Source of the DNA: BOKV01 sp041739465
GTDB lineage: Bacteria > Pseudomonadota > Alphaproteobacteria > Rhizobiales > Rhizobiaceae
Assembly: GCA_041739465.1 (NCBI GenBank)
Contig: JBGSNX010000016.1
Span: forward strand, 1 to 64,000
Direction: 5' to 3'
Length of the DNA: 64,000 bases
Positions 16,929 through 24,999 of the stretch are shown piece by piece; the first letter of the stretch is position 1, and every line of letters starts with the position of its first letter. A model generated the notes under the pieces. That model saw only the letters and a list, made by a program, of their open reading frames with translations, was not told the origin of the DNA and ran no database searches. Position numbers and translations under genes: made by a program.

Positions 16929-17771
16929 ATGAACACAATGTCAGTGCTTTTGCCCGATCGCGGCGTCTTGCCGCAAATCGTTGCCCGGTCGTTTCGCGCA
17001 GAGCCGCGGTTTGCCGGAGCGGCGCTATTGCTGGTCGTTGCCATGGTTCCCACCCTGTTCGCAATGATGGTTGATCCACGCCAGTTCAACGGCATCAATG
17101 TGTGGGACAAGCCGCTGAAGTTTGAAGTTGCGCTGGCGGTCTATCTGGCAACACTGGCCTGGTTTGCCGTCCATTTGCCGAAAAGTGTAACAAGTGCGCG
17201 CTGGTATGGCGTTTTCTCCTGGGTCGTAGTCAGTGCCGTTGCCCTGGAAATGATCTGGATCGGCGGTGCGGCAGCCAATGGCGTCGGCTCGCATTTCAAT
17301 CTCGATGGTGTCATGGGTGCCATCTACGGCCTGATGGGGGTACTCGCTGTCACCTTGACCTCTGCCAGCCTTTTGCATGGCATTGCCTTTTGGCGTGACA
17401 GCAAAAGCGCCTTGAACCCGCAAGTTCGCATGGCACTGGCGTCGGGCCTTGTCCTCACTTTTGTGCTGACGGTCATTGTCGCCGGCTACATGTCGTCCAA
17501 CATGGGCCATTGGGTTGGCGGCAATGCTTCTGATGCGGAAAGCATAGCGGTGATGGGCTGGGCGCGCGATGGTGGTGATCTGCGGGTTGCGCATTTCCTC
17601 GCAACCCACGCAATGCATTTCATCCCGCTGGCAGGCTATGTCGCCGCTCGCAGCCTTCGCCCTGCCGCAGCAGGAATGGCAGTGTGGGGTTCCAGCCTTG
17701 GCTATTGCGCGCTGGTTGCATTCACTTTCATGCAGGCTCTGGCGGGTCAGCCGTTCCTCGGGTTTCTTTAA
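16929..17771 (+). CDS. Seven-helix membrane protein of unknown function
   Basis: A 280-residue integral membrane protein with about seven hydrophobic segments, for example FAGAALLLVVAMVPTLFAMM, LKFEVALAVYLATLAWF and LASGLVLTFVLTVIVAGY. Conserved-looking polar residues are FNGINVWDKPLKFE and HFLATHAMHFIP; His residues inside or near helices could bind metal or heme, but this is inference. I do not recognise a named family. It lies 23 bases after the ABA4-like gene, probably in the same TetR-controlled operon. ATG 16929 is preceded by AAAGGAAAATG-type sequence. Confidence 0.75.
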   Translation: MNTMSVLLPDRGVLPQIVARSFRAEPRFAGAALLLVVAMVPTLFAMMVDPRQFNGINVWDKPLKFEVALAVYLATLAWFAVHLPKSVTSARWYGVFSWVVVSAVALEMIWIGGAAANGVGSHFNLDGVMGAIYGLMGVLAVTLTSASLLHGIAFWRDSKSALNPQVRMALASGLVLTFVLTVIVAGYMSSNMGHWVGGNASDAESIAVMGWARDGGDLRVAHFLATHAMHFIPLAGYVAARSLRPAAAGMAVWGSSLGYCALVAFTFMQALAGQPFLGFL

Positions 17772-17973
17772 GCTTTCGTAAAGAATTCAGGTACAAACTT
17801 AAGGTTCTGCGGCCTGATCCTCCTCCCTCGGGCCGGGAAAAAAGGGCCGTTGTCTCCCTTGCGGCCTCATTGAAGGCGGCGTTACCAGGTTCTGGCGCCG
17901 CCTTCGGCTTGTGTGGCCGTCGCGCAAATGCTTGTTTCGTTTCCGCACTGCGCATCGGAAACAATTGGGGGGA

Positions 17974-18720
17974 ATGATGACCAAGACAGCGATCATTACA
18001 GGCGCAGGCAGCGGCATTGGCAAAGCATCAGCGCTTGCCTTGGCATCGGCTGGCTGGAACGTGGTGTTGGCCGGGCGCAAGCTGGCCGCACTGGAGGAGG
18101 CAGCCAATGCTGCGCCACCTCAAGGGGCGATTGCCATTTCCTGCGACGTTTCAAACGAAGCCAGCGTTGATGCCCTGTTCGCGGGAGCCGTGAAAGCCTT
18201 CGGTCGCGTTGACCTGTTGTTCAACAATGCCGGATCGGGCCTTGCCGCGTCGATGATCGACGAGATCGATCCTGCCGAATGGCGGCGCACGGTGGATGTC
18301 AACCTCACCGGCTCGTTCCTTTGCGCCCGCGCCGCCTTTGGCCAGATGCGGCGCCAATCGCCGCAAGGCGGCAGGATCATCAACAACGGCTCGATCTCGG
18401 CACATGCGCCGCGTCCCGGCTCGGTGGCCTATACCGCGACCAAGCACGCAATCACCGGCCTTACAAAGACGCTCGCGCTCGATGGGCGGGCGTTCAACAT
18501 CGCTTGCGGCCAGATCGACATCGGCAATGCGCTGACTGAAATGGCCATGCCCATGACCAAAGGGGTTCGCCAGGCCAATGGCGAAACCGCCATCGAGGCG
18601 ACCATGGATGTACGCCATGTTGCGGATGCTGTGGTTCACATGGCCAGCTTGCCGCTGGAAGCCAATGTGCTGTTCATGACGGTGATGGCAACCAACATGC
18701 CCTTTGTCGGGCGGGGGTAG
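17974..18720 (+). CDS. Short-chain dehydrogenase/reductase
   Basis: A 248-residue classical SDR. The NAD(P)-binding TGAGSGIG motif is at residues 9-16, NNAG near 88, the catalytic Ser in NNGSISAHAP, and the YTATK motif (Tyr and Lys) follows. The Arg in LAGRK after beta-2 suggests a preference for NADP. Substrate unknown. Two consecutive ATGs follow a GGGGGGAAT ribosome site; the first is used. A 202-base gap separates it from the preceding membrane gene. Confidence 0.9.
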   Translation: MMTKTAIITGAGSGIGKASALALASAGWNVVLAGRKLAALEEAANAAPPQGAIAISCDVSNEASVDALFAGAVKAFGRVDLLFNNAGSGLAASMIDEIDPAEWRRTVDVNLTGSFLCARAAFGQMRRQSPQGGRIINNGSISAHAPRPGSVAYTATKHAITGLTKTLALDGRAFNIACGQIDIGNALTEMAMPMTKGVRQANGETAIEATMDVRHVADAVVHMASLPLEANVLFMTVMATNMPFVGRG

Positions 18721-18729
18721 CGAGCAGCC

Positions 18730-19350
18730 CTACCGCTCTGTTGCGCCCTTGCCGGCAATGATTTTCTCGCGGAATTTGGCAATTCTCGCCACTCGGGTGG
18801 CCGGGGATTTTGTTGAAGCAAGGTTTATCGCATAGCTGCGCTGCCGCCCCGGCGTGAGCGCTGCAAACGCCTGCGCCAGTTCAGGGTCACCATCCAGCGC
18901 ATCGACCAACTCATCGGGCAGGGAGATCTCGCGGGCCTGCTTCTGCGGCAAAATTCCGGCGGCTGCGTATCCGATGGCTTCCAGCAAATAGGCTCGAATG
19001 ACTGGCACCAATTTCCCCACGCGATCGTTACTGGTGAAACGGATCATGTCAGGCTGGCTGGTATTGGGCCCCTGTTTTTCAAGAATGCCGTTAGGGTCGC
19101 TCAGAGGCGCGGCGTTGAAGAAAGTCAGGCGGAAATCGCTGCGCAACGCGCCGATGATTGCAATATTGCGGCCAGAATGCATGTAGCAGGGATGGCCCCA
19201 TTTGGCGGTCTCAATAAGACCGGCTTCAACGCAGATGTTGCGCAATTCCACCAGGCCGGATGACCATTGCCGGGTGGAACAGTCCGGTCCGGCAAACCTT
19301 GCACAGCGGCCACAACCCTTGGTGAAGAAGTCTGCGGCATTGGTAATCAT
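18730..19350 (-). CDS. YdeI / OmdA-type protein
   Basis: A 206-residue protein of the YdeI family. An N-terminal DUF1801-like fold includes KWGHPCYMHSGRNIAIIGAL and FRLTFFNAAPLSDP, and the C-terminal helical OmdA-like tail contains ALTPGRQRSYAINLASTKSPATRVARIAKF. Function is not established. Four cysteines cluster near the N-terminus and could bind a metal. The start overlaps the stop of the upstream aminotransferase gene as ATGA, so the two are translationally coupled. Confidence 0.83.
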   Translation of the reverse strand: MITNAADFFTKGCGRCARFAGPDCSTRQWSSGLVELRNICVEAGLIETAKWGHPCYMHSGRNIAIIGALRSDFRLTFFNAAPLSDPNGILEKQGPNTSQPDMIRFTSNDRVGKLVPVIRAYLLEAIGYAAAGILPQKQAREISLPDELVDALDGDPELAQAFAALTPGRQRSYAINLASTKSPATRVARIAKFREKIIAGKGATER

Positions 19351-20522
19351 GGGGTTTTCTGCAGAAAGTCCGCCATGCGTTCAAGCGCGCGGGCAATGTT
19401 CTCTTCCGAATTGGCATAGGACAGGCGGATATAGCCTTCGCCGAGGGTACCGAAATCCGGGCCGCCAATGGTTGCCACCCCGGCCTCTTCAAGCAGGGCT
19501 GTCGCCAATGCTTTCGCCTTCCAGCCGGTCTGCGAGGCATTGGGGAATGCGTAGAACGCGCCCTTGGGCACGATGCAGGAAATGCCGGGCAGGGCGTTGA
19601 GACCGGCCACGACCATCTTTCTCCGCTTGTCAAAGGCGGCCATCATGTCGCTGACGCAATCCTGCGGGCCGTCTATGGCGGCAATCCCGGCATATTGCGC
19701 CGGGGCGTTGACGCATGACCAGCAATTGACTGCAAGCTTGCGAAGCTTGTCATGGAGAGTGTCGGGCCAGATCGACCAGCCCATGCGCCAGCCGGTCATC
19801 GCCCAGGTCTTGGACCAGCCATTGAGAATGATGAGGCGGTCGCGGATTTGCGGGAAGCCGAGCAGCGAAACATGTTCTTCGCCGTCATAGGTCATCTGGT
19901 CGTATATCTCGTCCGACAGGATCGCCACGTCGGGCCAGGCCTCAAGGCCTGCGACCAACTTTTCGATTTCTGCGCGCGGGGTCACGCCGCCGGTCGGGTT
20001 GGCCGGTGAATTGAGGATGATGAGCCGGGTGGCGGGTGTCATCAACGCCAGGGTTTCCTCGGCATTGAAGGCAAAGCCGTTGGCTTCGCGAATCGGGATC
20101 GGCACCGGTCTTGCGCCGGTGAATTCGATCATCGAGCGGTAGATGGGAAATCCCGGATCGGGATAGAGGATGTCCGCGCCTGGCTCGCCAAACATTGAAA
20201 TCGCCGCAAACATCGTGACCTTGCCGCCGGGGACAATGGCAATGTTTTCCGGCGAAACTTCAACGCCGGTGGTTTGCAAGGTGCGCCGCGCCACTGCCTC
20301 ACGCAGGGGCAGGATCCCGGTGGCAGGGGTGTAGCCGTGGTGGCCGTCGCGCATGGCCTTGATGGCCGCTTCGACGATGTGCGGCGGGGTCTTGAAGTCC
20401 GGCTGGCCGATGCCAAGGTTGATGATGTCGCGCCCGGAGGCAGCAAGGGCAGTTGCGCGCGCGAGAACCGCAAAAGCATTTTCCTCGCCAATCCGGTCAT
20501 AGCCGCCTGTTGTTTTCAGCAT
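19347..20522 (-). CDS. Class I pyridoxal-phosphate aminotransferase
   Basis: A 391-residue fold-type I aminotransferase. INLGIGQPDF near 34-43, NSPANPTGG at 171-179, LSDEIYDQ at 202-209 and the PLP lysine Lys238 in NGWSKTWAMTGWRMGW place it in the AspC/alanine-aminotransferase group (subgroup I-gamma). The amino donor cannot be told from sequence alone. The frame extends 22 codons upstream, but ATG 20522 has a strong GGGGAGAAG site. It is coupled to the YdeI-family gene downstream. Confidence 0.9.
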   Translation of the reverse strand: MLKTTGGYDRIGEENAFAVLARATALAASGRDIINLGIGQPDFKTPPHIVEAAIKAMRDGHHGYTPATGILPLREAVARRTLQTTGVEVSPENIAIVPGGKVTMFAAISMFGEPGADILYPDPGFPIYRSMIEFTGARPVPIPIREANGFAFNAEETLALMTPATRLIILNSPANPTGGVTPRAEIEKLVAGLEAWPDVAILSDEIYDQMTYDGEEHVSLLGFPQIRDRLIILNGWSKTWAMTGWRMGWSIWPDTLHDKLRKLAVNCWSCVNAPAQYAGIAAIDGPQDCVSDMMAAFDKRRKMVVAGLNALPGISCIVPKGAFYAFPNASQTGWKAKALATALLEEAGVATIGGPDFGTLGEGYIRLSYANSEENIARALERMADFLQKTP

Positions 20523-20611
20523 TTCTTCTCCCCTGCCATTGCATGACGCTGGCATTATCTGGCAAGCCGGATTTGGCATTGCCAACAATTGGCGCGCAAG
20601 GGGTGAAATCG

Positions 20612-21295
20612 ATGGATTTGCAGAACTGGAATGGCTGCGAGCGCCCGTCCATAGATCGGATCGAGGGCAAATATGTCATCCTCGAGCGGCTGGATGCGGC
20701 AAAGCACGGCGATAGCCTGTATGCGGCGTCAACCACCCAGCAAGCCGATGCGCGCTTCAAATATCTGTTCGAAACCGCGCCGCATTCGAAAGATGCCTTT
20801 GAAACATGGCTGGAGAAAGAGGCCGCAAGCACTGATCCCTTGTTCTTTGCTGTCATCGACAAGGTGAGTGGCAGGGTTGGGGGGCGGCAGGCATTGATGC
20901 GCATTGACCCGGTGCACGGCGTGATCGAGATAGGCTCCATCTTGTGGAATGAATGGATCGCCCGAAAGCCACAGGCCACAGAAGCACTTTACCTTTTCAT
21001 GAAGCATGTATTCGACGATCTTGGCTACCGTCGGTTCGAGTGGAAATGCCACAACGAAAACGAGCCATCCAAAGCGGCTGCCTTGCGTTTCGGTTTCACC
21101 TTCGAAGGCATTTTCCGTCAGCACATGGTGGCCAAGGGGCGCAACCGCGATACCGCCTGGTTCTCGATCATCGACAGCGAATGGCGCTATTTGAAGCCGG
21201 CGTATGAGGCTTGGCTGGACCCGGCAAATTTTGATGCTCAAGGAATGCAAAGGCAGTCACTGCGCGACATCATTTCCGCACAGAAACCGACGTAA
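20612..21295 (+). CDS. GNAT acetyltransferase, RimJ/RimL type
   Basis: A 227-residue N-acetyltransferase. The acetyl-CoA core includes DPLFFAVIDKVSGRVGGRQALMRI, IEIGSILWNEWIARKPQATEA, and the final strand-helix FEWKCHNENEPSKAAALRFGFTFEGIFRQH. This is the COG1670 pattern seen in proteins that modify ribosomal-protein N-termini or small molecules; the substrate is unknown. The upstream 53 codons of open frame are discarded because they overlap the divergent promoter region and look non-conserved. Confidence 0.88.
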   Translation: MDLQNWNGCERPSIDRIEGKYVILERLDAAKHGDSLYAASTTQQADARFKYLFETAPHSKDAFETWLEKEAASTDPLFFAVIDKVSGRVGGRQALMRIDPVHGVIEIGSILWNEWIARKPQATEALYLFMKHVFDDLGYRRFEWKCHNENEPSKAAALRFGFTFEGIFRQHMVAKGRNRDTAWFSIIDSEWRYLKPAYEAWLDPANFDAQGMQRQSLRDIISAQKPT

Positions 21296-21724
21296 TCACT
21301 CTATGGGGGTAATGGTGAGGATCGTATGCCGGGGATAGATCGAAAGATAGCCGTCCAGCTCGTCGGTGGCGAATTCGGCCAGCTTCATCCCTTCGCCATT
21401 TTCGATGCGCACATTGCCTCTGGCGTCAACAATCCAGCGGGCTGCATTTGCCATGCCATGCTCGGTGGCGCATTGCTCGGGGATGTCAATCGTGCGCATC
21501 GAGGTATGCGCCGTCCCGGCCATTGAGAACCGGCAACCCGGCTTTGAGCTGTCCGGACCCGACAATTCCCAGAGTGAATTCTGGTCCCTGAGCGAATTTT
21601 GGGATGCAGCAATTTCAGGTTCGCCCTGGTCCAGCCCAGCCATTTTGACCTGCTCCTTTCCGGGCGCCGACACCGAAGCCCAGATACCAAGTGCGACCAA
21701 AGAAACCGGCAGGATAGAACGCAT
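21296..21724 (-). CDS. AprI/Inh-family metalloprotease inhibitor-like protein
   Basis: A 142-residue exported protein: a signal peptide of about 23 residues (MRSILPVSLVALGIWASVSA), then a small beta-barrel-like domain with WELSGPDSSKPGCRF, two cysteines that could form the family disulfide, MANAARWIVDARGNVRIENGEGMKLAEF. This pattern fits the AprI/Inh inhibitors of serralysin-type proteases, which protect the periplasm. No protease gene is adjacent. ATG 21724 is preferred over GTG 21733 because AAAGGGG precedes it. Its stop abuts the GNAT stop on the other strand. Confidence 0.72.
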   Translation of the reverse strand: MRSILPVSLVALGIWASVSAPGKEQVKMAGLDQGEPEIAASQNSLRDQNSLWELSGPDSSKPGCRFSMAGTAHTSMRTIDIPEQCATEHGMANAARWIVDARGNVRIENGEGMKLAEFATDELDGYLSIYPRHTILTITPIE

Positions 21725-21789
21725 GACAAACACCCCTTTGACACCGGGGGCAAGACTGCGCCGACATGGTTAGGAAAACGTAAAAGCGA

Positions 21790-22812
21790 TTATGGCTTTG
21801 GCGGGCAGGTGGATTCGCGAATGCGCAATTGCGGTGCAATTAGCACTTTTTCGCGTGAAACTTCTTCGCCCGAGATCGTTGCGATCATGGCCTGAGCGGC
21901 CCTTCGGCCCACTTCCTGTTGGCCGTTCCAAACGGTTGTGAGCGCTGGCCCGGCAATTTCGGCTTCGGAAATGTCGTCGTAACCGGTGACCGACACGTCA
22001 ACACCGGGCTCCATGCCCAGCGAGCGCAACCCGCTCATCACACCAATGGCAACAAGGTCGTTAAAGCAGACGATACCGGTAGGCCGCACACCGGATGCAA
22101 CCAAAGCCCGCAAGGTGTCATAGCCCGCCTTGCGGGTGGAATCAGAGCCAACCTGCCATGACGGATCAGGCTCTATGCCTGCTTCCCGCATGGCGGCAAG
22201 ATAGCCTTCGCGGCGGTCGCGGCCGGTCGAGGTTTCGCGCTTGCCGCCTATGAAGGCGATTTTGCGGTGCCCGAGTTCCAATTGGTAGCGCGTGGCCATG
22301 TGAATGCCCTGCTTGTCATCACCGCGGAAGACGGGGGCGGATACGCCTTCAACCCGCCGCGCAATCAGGACAACCGGAAGGCCGTTGGCTTCGATGGAAG
22401 CAACATTGGCGGCCGTGGTTCCGATGGCTGGCGAAAGGATCACGCCATCAGCACCAAACTGCAAAAGCGTGTCAATGAAATTGGTCTGGATGGCGATGTC
22501 GTCATGGTGGTTGCAAAGCAGGAAGGTCCGCCTTGTGCTGCCCAGTTCCTCTTCGATCGATTTGAGGATTTCGGCAAAGAACGGGTTCATGATGTCGTGG
22601 ACAAGCACGCCGATGATGCCCGAACGCGACGTGCGCAGGCTGGCTGCCCGGCGGTTGTAGATGTAGCCAAGTTCAATGGCGGACTTCTTGATCTTTTCGC
22701 GGGTCAAGTCGGCAACCAAAGGCGAATCCCGCAGTGCCAGCGACACAGTCGCGGTGGAAACGCCCAGATGGTCGGCAATGGTCGACAGGGTGGTCTTGCT
22801 GGCCAGGATCAT
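21790..22812 (-). CDS. LacI-family transcriptional regulator
   Basis: A 340-residue repressor. The LacI HTH and hinge helix (TTLSTIADHLGVSTATVSLAL, GYIYNRRAASLRTSRSG) are at the N-terminus, followed by a periplasmic-binding-like sugar domain with FFAEILKSIEEEL, GHRKIAFIGG, CFNDLVAIGVMSGLRSLG and VTGYDDI. No sugar operon is adjacent, so it may act at a distance. Upstream, TAACG (22832-22836) and CGTTA (22841-22845) make a short inverted repeat that could be an autoregulatory operator; this is weak. Confidence 0.92.
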   Translation of the reverse strand: MILASKTTLSTIADHLGVSTATVSLALRDSPLVADLTREKIKKSAIELGYIYNRRAASLRTSRSGIIGVLVHDIMNPFFAEILKSIEEELGSTRRTFLLCNHHDDIAIQTNFIDTLLQFGADGVILSPAIGTTAANVASIEANGLPVVLIARRVEGVSAPVFRGDDKQGIHMATRYQLELGHRKIAFIGGKRETSTGRDRREGYLAAMREAGIEPDPSWQVGSDSTRKAGYDTLRALVASGVRPTGIVCFNDLVAIGVMSGLRSLGMEPGVDVSVTGYDDISEAEIAGPALTTVWNGQQEVGRRAAQAMIATISGEEVSREKVLIAPQLRIRESTCPPKP

Positions 22813-22918
22813 GCTGCCTTTTTGTCTACAGTAACGGGCACGTTATGCCATTTTTGTTTGCAAAGGCAAAACAGACTTAAGGCATAGACCCAGCAATTTG
22901 AGCAAAGGCCTGGCAAGC

Positions 22919-23368
22919 CTACAGCTCGTCGCCAATGGCTGTGGTTTTGCCGTCGAGGCTGGAAAGGATGCGGTCGAGGATCTTGTGCAGACGTTTGGCG
23001 TCTTTCTCCTTCAACCGTTCGAATGCCTGCTTTTCGGCAGTGCTCCAGGTCTCATCAATTTCGTCCAGCAATGCTTCGCCAGCCTCGGTGATCGATACCA
23101 GGTTGAGGCGGCTGTCGAAACCGGATGCGGCACGTCGAACCAATCCCTGCGCTTCCATTCGGGTGACCATTTTTGTCACTGTTGGCGGGCGTACCCCAAG
23201 GTTGTTTGCCAGCGAGCCCATGGTCTGTCCGTCAGTGTGGGCCAATGATTTGAGCAAAACATCTTGTCCGGCATAGAGCCCGTGATCCAGCAGCAAGCGC
23301 GATCGCAGCGATCGGCAGAGCCGTGCCGCGTAGATGAGTTTCCCGGTCAGGTCCTTTTCCTTTGACAT
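22919..23368 (-). CDS. MarR-family regulator
   Basis: A 149-residue winged-helix regulator (DGQTMGSLANNLGVRPPTVTKMVTRMEAQGLVRRAASGFDSRLNLVSIT). It is divergent from the 8-oxoguanine deaminase gene with 118 bases between starts. A perfect 12-base palindrome lies in the gap. Position suggests it controls the deaminase and itself, possibly with a purine-related ligand; the ligand is inference. ATG 23368 is chosen over a longer open frame because it gives the normal MarR length and an AGGGAG site stands upstream. Confidence 0.92.
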   Translation of the reverse strand: MSKEKDLTGKLIYAARLCRSLRSRLLLDHGLYAGQDVLLKSLAHTDGQTMGSLANNLGVRPPTVTKMVTRMEAQGLVRRAASGFDSRLNLVSITEAGEALLDEIDETWSTAEKQAFERLKEKDAKRLHKILDRILSSLDGKTTAIGDEL

Positions 23369-23426
23369 GTCCTGTCGCTCCCTTCGCAGTGGTCCAGAAA
23401 TTTGCAACTGCGGCAAAGTAATGTAT

Positions 23427-23438
23427 TTTGCCGGCAAA
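23427..23438. promoter_or_regulatory. Candidate MarR operator
   Basis: A perfect 12-base palindrome TTTGCCGGCAAA midway between the divergent MarR and deaminase genes. A degenerate second copy, TTTGC-N7-GCAAA, lies at 23401-23417 with the same half-site. Symmetry and location suggest binding by the adjacent MarR protein. Confidence 0.55.
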
Positions 23439-23486
23439 TGTCAAAACGAACTGCCTAGTGCAGAATGATCCGTGGAGAACTTCAAT

Positions 23487-24848
23487 ATGTCACAAGATGC
23501 CGTTTCCAACCAACGAACCTGGATCAAGAACCCTCTTGCAATCCTGGCAGATGGTTGCGGCGGTGGCATTGTGGTTGACGGATCGACCATCGTGGAAACC
23601 GTGCAGGCTGGTCAGCAGCCAGCCGCACCGGTTGACCATGTATTTGATAGCTCAAGCCATGTCGTCCTGCCCGGCCTTGTCAACACGCACCATCATTTCT
23701 ACCAGACCCTCACGCGTGCCCATCCGGCAGCCATCAACAAGGAATTGTTTGACTGGCTCAAGGCGCTTTATCCGATCTGGGCAAAAACCGTGAACCGCGA
23801 TTCCTTCCGGTTGGCGACAAGGCTGGCATTGACGGAATTGATGATGAGCGGCTGCACCACGGCAAGCGATCATCAATATCTGTATCCAGCCGGCATTGAA
23901 GACGCGATGGATATTCAGGCGCAGGAGGCCGCCGCCTTGGGCATGCGGATCACACTGACGCGTGGATCGATGGACTTGTCGCAGAAGGACGGCGGTCTGC
24001 CGCCGGACAGCGTCGTGCAGGACATCGGGGCAATCCTGGCTGACAGCGAACGGGTGATTGGCAGGTATCACGACAAGTCGCCAGGTTCGATGTGCCAGGT
24101 TGCGCTTGCGCCATGTTCCCCGTTCTCGGTTTCCACGCGGCTGATGAAGGAGAGCGCAGCCCTTGCGGCGCGATGCAATTGTCGGCTGCACACGCATCTG
24201 GGCGAGACCATCGACGAAGAGAATTATTGCATCGAAAAATTCGGCTGCCGCCCGGTCGACTATCTTCAGGAATGCGGCTGGCTGCATGATGGCACTTGGC
24301 TGGCGCATGGCATTCATTTCAGTGACAGCGAAATCGTCCGGCTGGGTCAACATGGCGTCGGGGTATGCCACTGCCCGACTTCCAACATGGTGCTGGCTTC
24401 GGGCAAATGCCGGACCATGGAACTGGAAAGGGCGGGGTCACCTGTTGGTCTGGGTGTTGACGGCTCTGCCTCCAATGACAGTTCCAATCTGATGGAAGGC
24501 GTGCGCCATGCGCTGATGATCGGCCGGCTTTCCTATGGCGCGGCTGGCGTCACCCACCTTGATGCGCTTCGTTGGGGCACCGAAGGCTCGGCGCGATTGC
24601 TTGGCCGCAACGACATCGGGAAAATCGAAGTTGGGCGACAGGCTGATCTTGCCATGTTCACGCTGGACGAGTTGCGGTTTTCGGGTGCTGGCGACCCGCT
24701 GGCAGCGCTGGTGCTTTGCGGCGCACACCGCGCAGACCGGGTAATGATCGCTGGGAAGTGGCGTGTTGAAAATGGGATGCCGATTGGTGTTGACCTTTAC
24801 AAGCTGCGCGAAGCGCATGGAAAGGCTGCCCTGGCCGCACTGCATTAG
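23487..24848 (+). CDS. 8-oxoguanine / guanine deaminase, amidohydrolase family
   Basis: A 453-residue metal-dependent amidohydrolase (cog0402 group). The metal motif PGLVNTHHHFYQTLTR lies at 63-78, HTHLGETIDE supplies further ligands, AHGIHFSDSE follows and the catalytic Asp is in GLGVDGSASND. The set PGLVNTHHHFYQT with ASNDSSNLM resembles 8-oxoguanine deaminases, which convert 8-oxoguanine to uric acid; atrazine/hydroxydechloroatrazine-type deaminases are relatives. ATG 23487 follows GTGGAGAA. A divergent MarR gene probably regulates it. Confidence 0.85.
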   Translation: MSQDAVSNQRTWIKNPLAILADGCGGGIVVDGSTIVETVQAGQQPAAPVDHVFDSSSHVVLPGLVNTHHHFYQTLTRAHPAAINKELFDWLKALYPIWAKTVNRDSFRLATRLALTELMMSGCTTASDHQYLYPAGIEDAMDIQAQEAAALGMRITLTRGSMDLSQKDGGLPPDSVVQDIGAILADSERVIGRYHDKSPGSMCQVALAPCSPFSVSTRLMKESAALAARCNCRLHTHLGETIDEENYCIEKFGCRPVDYLQECGWLHDGTWLAHGIHFSDSEIVRLGQHGVGVCHCPTSNMVLASGKCRTMELERAGSPVGLGVDGSASNDSSNLMEGVRHALMIGRLSYGAAGVTHLDALRWGTEGSARLLGRNDIGKIEVGRQADLAMFTLDELRFSGAGDPLAALVLCGAHRADRVMIAGKWRVENGMPIGVDLYKLREAHGKAALAALH

Positions 24849-24942
24849 CCGTGGTTAAGGGCATTGGTTGCCACAGGCGAGCGCAAAGAGTTCACTGCAA
24901 ATTTGCCAAGGCCGCTGGAAACACGCGGCGCGGTAGTCTATC

Positions 24943-24960
24943 TATCGGCAAGAACCGATA
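24943..24960. promoter_or_regulatory. Inverted repeat before the COG0523 GTPase gene
   Basis: TATCGG (24943-24948) and CCGATA (24955-24960) form a 6+6+6 inverted repeat 40 bases before the start of the His-rich GTPase gene. It could be an operator. It does not resemble the AT-rich Zur box I would expect for a zinc-starvation gene, so the regulator is unknown. Confidence 0.35.
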
Positions 24961-24999
24961 AAGCCGGACCTTTGACCCGGCCAGCAAGGGACAGGCATC

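Noticed and set aside
22832..22845. TAACG/CGTTA inverted repeat as a LacI operator
   Set aside because: Arms are only 5 bases and the centre lacks the usual CG step; too weak to list as a separate site.
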